From assembly GCA_003024985.2 (NCBI GenBank), contig PXIH01S0000938.1: DNA of 10,853 nt; one strand, 5' to 3'. This DNA comes from Euperipatoides rowelli (taxonomy: Eukaryota > Onychophora > Udeonychophora > Euonychophora > Peripatopsidae). The notes below the pieces were generated by a model. It searched no databases and was not told the origin of the DNA. It saw only the letters and a program-made list of their open reading frames with translations. Below, in pieces: positions 8,369 to 10,853 of this stretch. Every line of letters starts with the position of its first letter. Position 1 is the stretch's first letter. The position numbers and the translations under genes were made by a program.

Positions 8369-8386
8369 TACTGTATATACTGTAAA
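8369..8386. repeat. Tandem pair of a TACTGTAWA word
   Basis: TACTGTATA and TACTGTAAA lie head to tail with no gap. They belong to the window-wide TACTGTA family. Confidence 0.6.
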
Positions 8387-9365
8387 TTAAATTGTATCAT
8401 ATTATGTACATTTGCAAGTTTTGTGTAGTTGGTTTATTATTTTATTATACTTCATATTTTGACCAAACTCTAGCCTTAATGTAAAAGTAAACACACTGTA
8501 CATTGAATATGGATGTACTATATTTTTGGTAGTCTCTACTCTCGTGTTTGCATTTTTAAGGTGGATTATAATATTTATTGCCTAGGGCTTGATACCAAAG
8601 TACATTTGTGGAGTAATAAACAATAAAAATAATTACACAACCTACACAAATTAGAAAATTAAAATGTTATTAGATGTTCTATGATGTGATAAAAAAAGTA
8701 GTCTACGAATAAAGCCAGGCCAATAGGAGCATCTAAACAATGTAGAGTTGAACTAAACATGAGTGGTGACTCTATTAAAGCATAAATATCAATAGTACAA
8801 CCATTATATTTTGTTCATTTTTAAAGGCTGAATGTATTATACTTTTGTTAAGAAAAAAAAAATAATTTGATTAACAATTTAAAATTATTTAAATTGTGTC
8901 AAATATTACAAAAGAAATAATCGTATTTATTTGAATAGGGCCGCTATTTTAGCAAGGCCTAAATTCTGTAAAAATGCTAAAACATGTTATTTTTAAATTT
9001 CATTTTGAAACAATATAAATATACCATTTTAATTTGTGCTAAATAAAATTTTTATCCAAGAAATATAAAAATTATTGCAGAATGCTTCGACATATACAAT
9101 ATTCCGTGAGCCAAACTTCTTGCTGTGAACTTAATTTTAGTTTTCATGAGCCTGGCATTGTATTTGTTGTGAATTCCTTATAGAATATACTCTGCCTATT
9201 CTATGGTCTATTCTTTAACCTCACACTAATCCCTATCCTAAGTTTAATCCACTTTGACGCTCATCGCTCAGTTCAAACCTATCATATCTTACACAGAACA
9301 TCAAGAAAAATGGTAAAATTAACAGAGAAGTGTTTAACATAAGAATGTGAATTATAATAGATATT
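8387..9365. other. AT-rich stretch without a recognisable gene
   Basis: No gene is visible apart from weak candidates for a downstream exon of the minus-strand segment at 9372-9446. For example, a pyrimidine-rich acceptor near 9290-9330 on the minus strand is followed by only a few codons before a stop. A perfect 10-bp hairpin lies at 8874-8897. Confidence 0.5.
8874..8897. repeat. 10-bp hairpin with 4-base loop
   Basis: ACAATTTAAA (8874-8883) and TTTAAATTGT (8888-8897) pair perfectly around ATTA. The stem is almost all A and T, so it may be chance. Confidence 0.6.
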
Positions 9366-9371
9366 ACATAC

Positions 9372-10084
<713 letters not shown>

Positions 10085-10138
10085 GAAAACCTTTCCTGAA
10101 CTTTGGACTTCTTTTTACTCTAACTTTACCTATTTCAG

Positions 10139-10219
10139 TACTTGAAAAATAAAAAAAATGGAAATATGTAGAATCGTGACAGCACTCTATCTCAGCCATG
10201 GAAAACTTTCTCCACTCAG
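10139..10219 (+). other. Candidate 5' exon with consensus splice signals
   Basis: The segment is bounded by TTTACCTATTTCAG (ending 10138), with a CTAAC branch-like word 14-18 bases before the AG, and by a perfect donor CAG|GTAAGT at 10217-10225. It is 81 bases long. All three frames contain a stop near the beginning, so it cannot be an internal coding exon throughout. Two ATGs could start translation: 10158, with A at -3 and G at +4, giving 20 codons and two bases to the donor, and 10198, giving seven codons and one base. It would therefore be a leader exon carrying the start codon. The minus strand also has a pyrimidine-rich acceptor-like tract here, and a 64-codon open frame at 10005-10199, so the coding strand is uncertain. 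Confidence 0.25.
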
Positions 10220-10336
10220 GTAAGTAAAAATAAAAAAGAATGCTAGTGTGTGTAAAATTTGCAAGATCATGTTTTTTAAATCTCGTACTTAAAAAAAAAA
10301 TGTGAAAAATTAAAACTAAATGTTAAACTCCTATAC

Positions 10337-10412
10337 CAGAGGTGGCAATAACATCGATCACGATCTACTGGTCAATCACCAGATGCTTTTTGGTAAACCG
10401 CCAATAATTTTC
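10337..10412 (+). mobile_element. hAT-like element terminal fragment
   Basis: The segment starts CAGAGGTGGCAATAA, close to the CAGNGGTGGNCAA terminal inverted repeat of many hAT DNA transposons. It continues with GATCACGATCTACTGGTCAATC, shown here only by its parts GATCACGATC and TACTGGTCAATC, which recalls the subterminal GATCGCGATCTACTGGT seen in animal hAT-derived elements. A small hairpin CTGGT-ACCAG lies at 10368-10382. No opposite terminus in inverted orientation and no transposase frame are visible. Probably a truncated, decayed non-autonomous copy; family assignment is by recall. Confidence 0.4.
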
Positions 10413-10573
10413 AAAAACAATTGAAAAATCAATAATTAAAAGAAGATAAGTTTTTTTATATTAATAGAATTCCTTTTTTTATTTGTTAGTTGTATATTAC
10501 ATATTTATACAACTATCTGCTCTTCTACTTTTAATAAATATTACACTTATTGCATAATGGTGGCAATAGGTAA

Positions 10574-10624
10574 TTAATTTTAAATGCATGCTAGGGGGGG
10601 AGTAAAATGAGCATTTAAAATTAA
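10574..10624. repeat. 14-bp inverted repeat around a G7 run
   Basis: TTAATTTTAAATGC (10574-10587) pairs perfectly with GCATTTAAAATTAA (10611-10624) around a 23-base loop that contains seven consecutive G. The direct word GGTGGCAATA, present at the start of the hAT-like fragment (10341-10350), recurs just upstream at 10559-10568. It may be a miniature element or a hairpin-forming regulatory structure. Confidence 0.65.
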
Positions 10625-10742
10625 AATTCGGCTTCTTAAATTAGTTATTTTAGTTTTGGTTTGGAAAAGTGATTCAAATGTACAAAGGCCTGAGGCCTAT
10701 AACTACACTATATAAATGGACTGAAATAACTTTTCAACTTAC

Positions 10743-10847
10743 CTTGAAAGAAGATTCACGATTTTGACAAATACTAATTTCATTAATCAATTTTCTTCGT
10801 TTCAATCTCTCTTTCAATCCTTTCAATTGTAATATTACATTATCACA
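10743..10847 (-). CDS. Candidate coding exon, lysine/arginine-rich (partial)
   Basis: On the minus strand a 35-codon open segment ends at TTCAAG|GTAAGTTG, a near-perfect splice donor (plus 10737-10742). The peptide is charged and helix-like, with a core GLKERLKRRKLINEI followed by SICQNRESSFK. A stop at 10848-10850 limits the frame on the upstream side and there is no in-frame ATG, so the exon must begin at an AG inside it, for instance at 10820-10821. The pyrimidine tract there is poor. It ends in phase 0, whereas the exon candidate at 9372-9446 expects one carried base, so the two do not join directly. I do not recognise the family. Confidence 0.3.
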
Positions 10848-10853
10848 TTAAAG

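Overview
This window looks like non-coding DNA from the nuclear genome of an animal, most likely an aquatic invertebrate. It is very AT-rich (roughly 72% by eye). No open frame exceeds 81 codons, none looks like a known protein, and there is no operon-like gene packing. Homopolymer A/T runs, a CA microsatellite, decayed dispersed repeats and isolated splice-site-like signals all fit eukaryotic intergenic or intronic DNA. The phylum cannot be settled: the short words TAGGC(C)TA and TACTGTA are frequent, and a GGCCGTAGCCAG-type repeat end and a hAT-like repeat end are present, but these occur in several animal groups. One ambiguous base (N at 665) sits right after a poly(A) run.

Layout. 1-920: AT-rich DNA, a C-rich/GGCC-rich repeat remnant (about 420-530) whose minus strand carries a textbook G-quadruplex pattern, and a possible TATA-box core promoter near 737-788. 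920-2050: AT-rich DNA, a GGCCGTAGCCAG repeat end with a nested hairpin (1399-1506), and three spaced copies of a TATTCSGCAA word (1951-2043). 2050-4800: low-complexity DNA with poly(A), poly(T) and (CA)n tracts, a second GGCC-rich repeat remnant (3186-3262), a hairpin at 3665-3690, and no convincing gene. 4803-4883: a short exon-like open segment on the plus strand. 4890-6800: AT-rich DNA with little structure. 6800-8400: the densest part for non-coding signals, with an AAGATGGC motif, CTCF-like cores, a 22-nt word pair, a duplicated CTGATTGG (Y-box-like) module, a perfect 20-bp palindrome and a cluster of TACTGTA/TACAGTA palindromes. 9372-9446: the most protein-like segment, a minus-strand exon candidate with a consensus-like donor and a CRE-type palindrome inside it. 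10139-10853: a perfect plus-strand splice donor at 10220, a hAT-like terminal repeat at 10337, a 14-bp inverted repeat around a G7 run, and a minus-strand exon candidate with a strong donor at the right edge.

No complete gene can be assembled from what is here. The minus-strand exon candidates at 10743-10847 and 9372-9446 could belong to one gene read leftwards, but their reading phases do not join directly at the best splice sites, so at least one further exon or a different acceptor would be needed. The clearest unexplained signal is the strong excess of the 7-mer TACTGTA/TACAGTA: 21 copies in two zones and none seen between 2580 and 6181.
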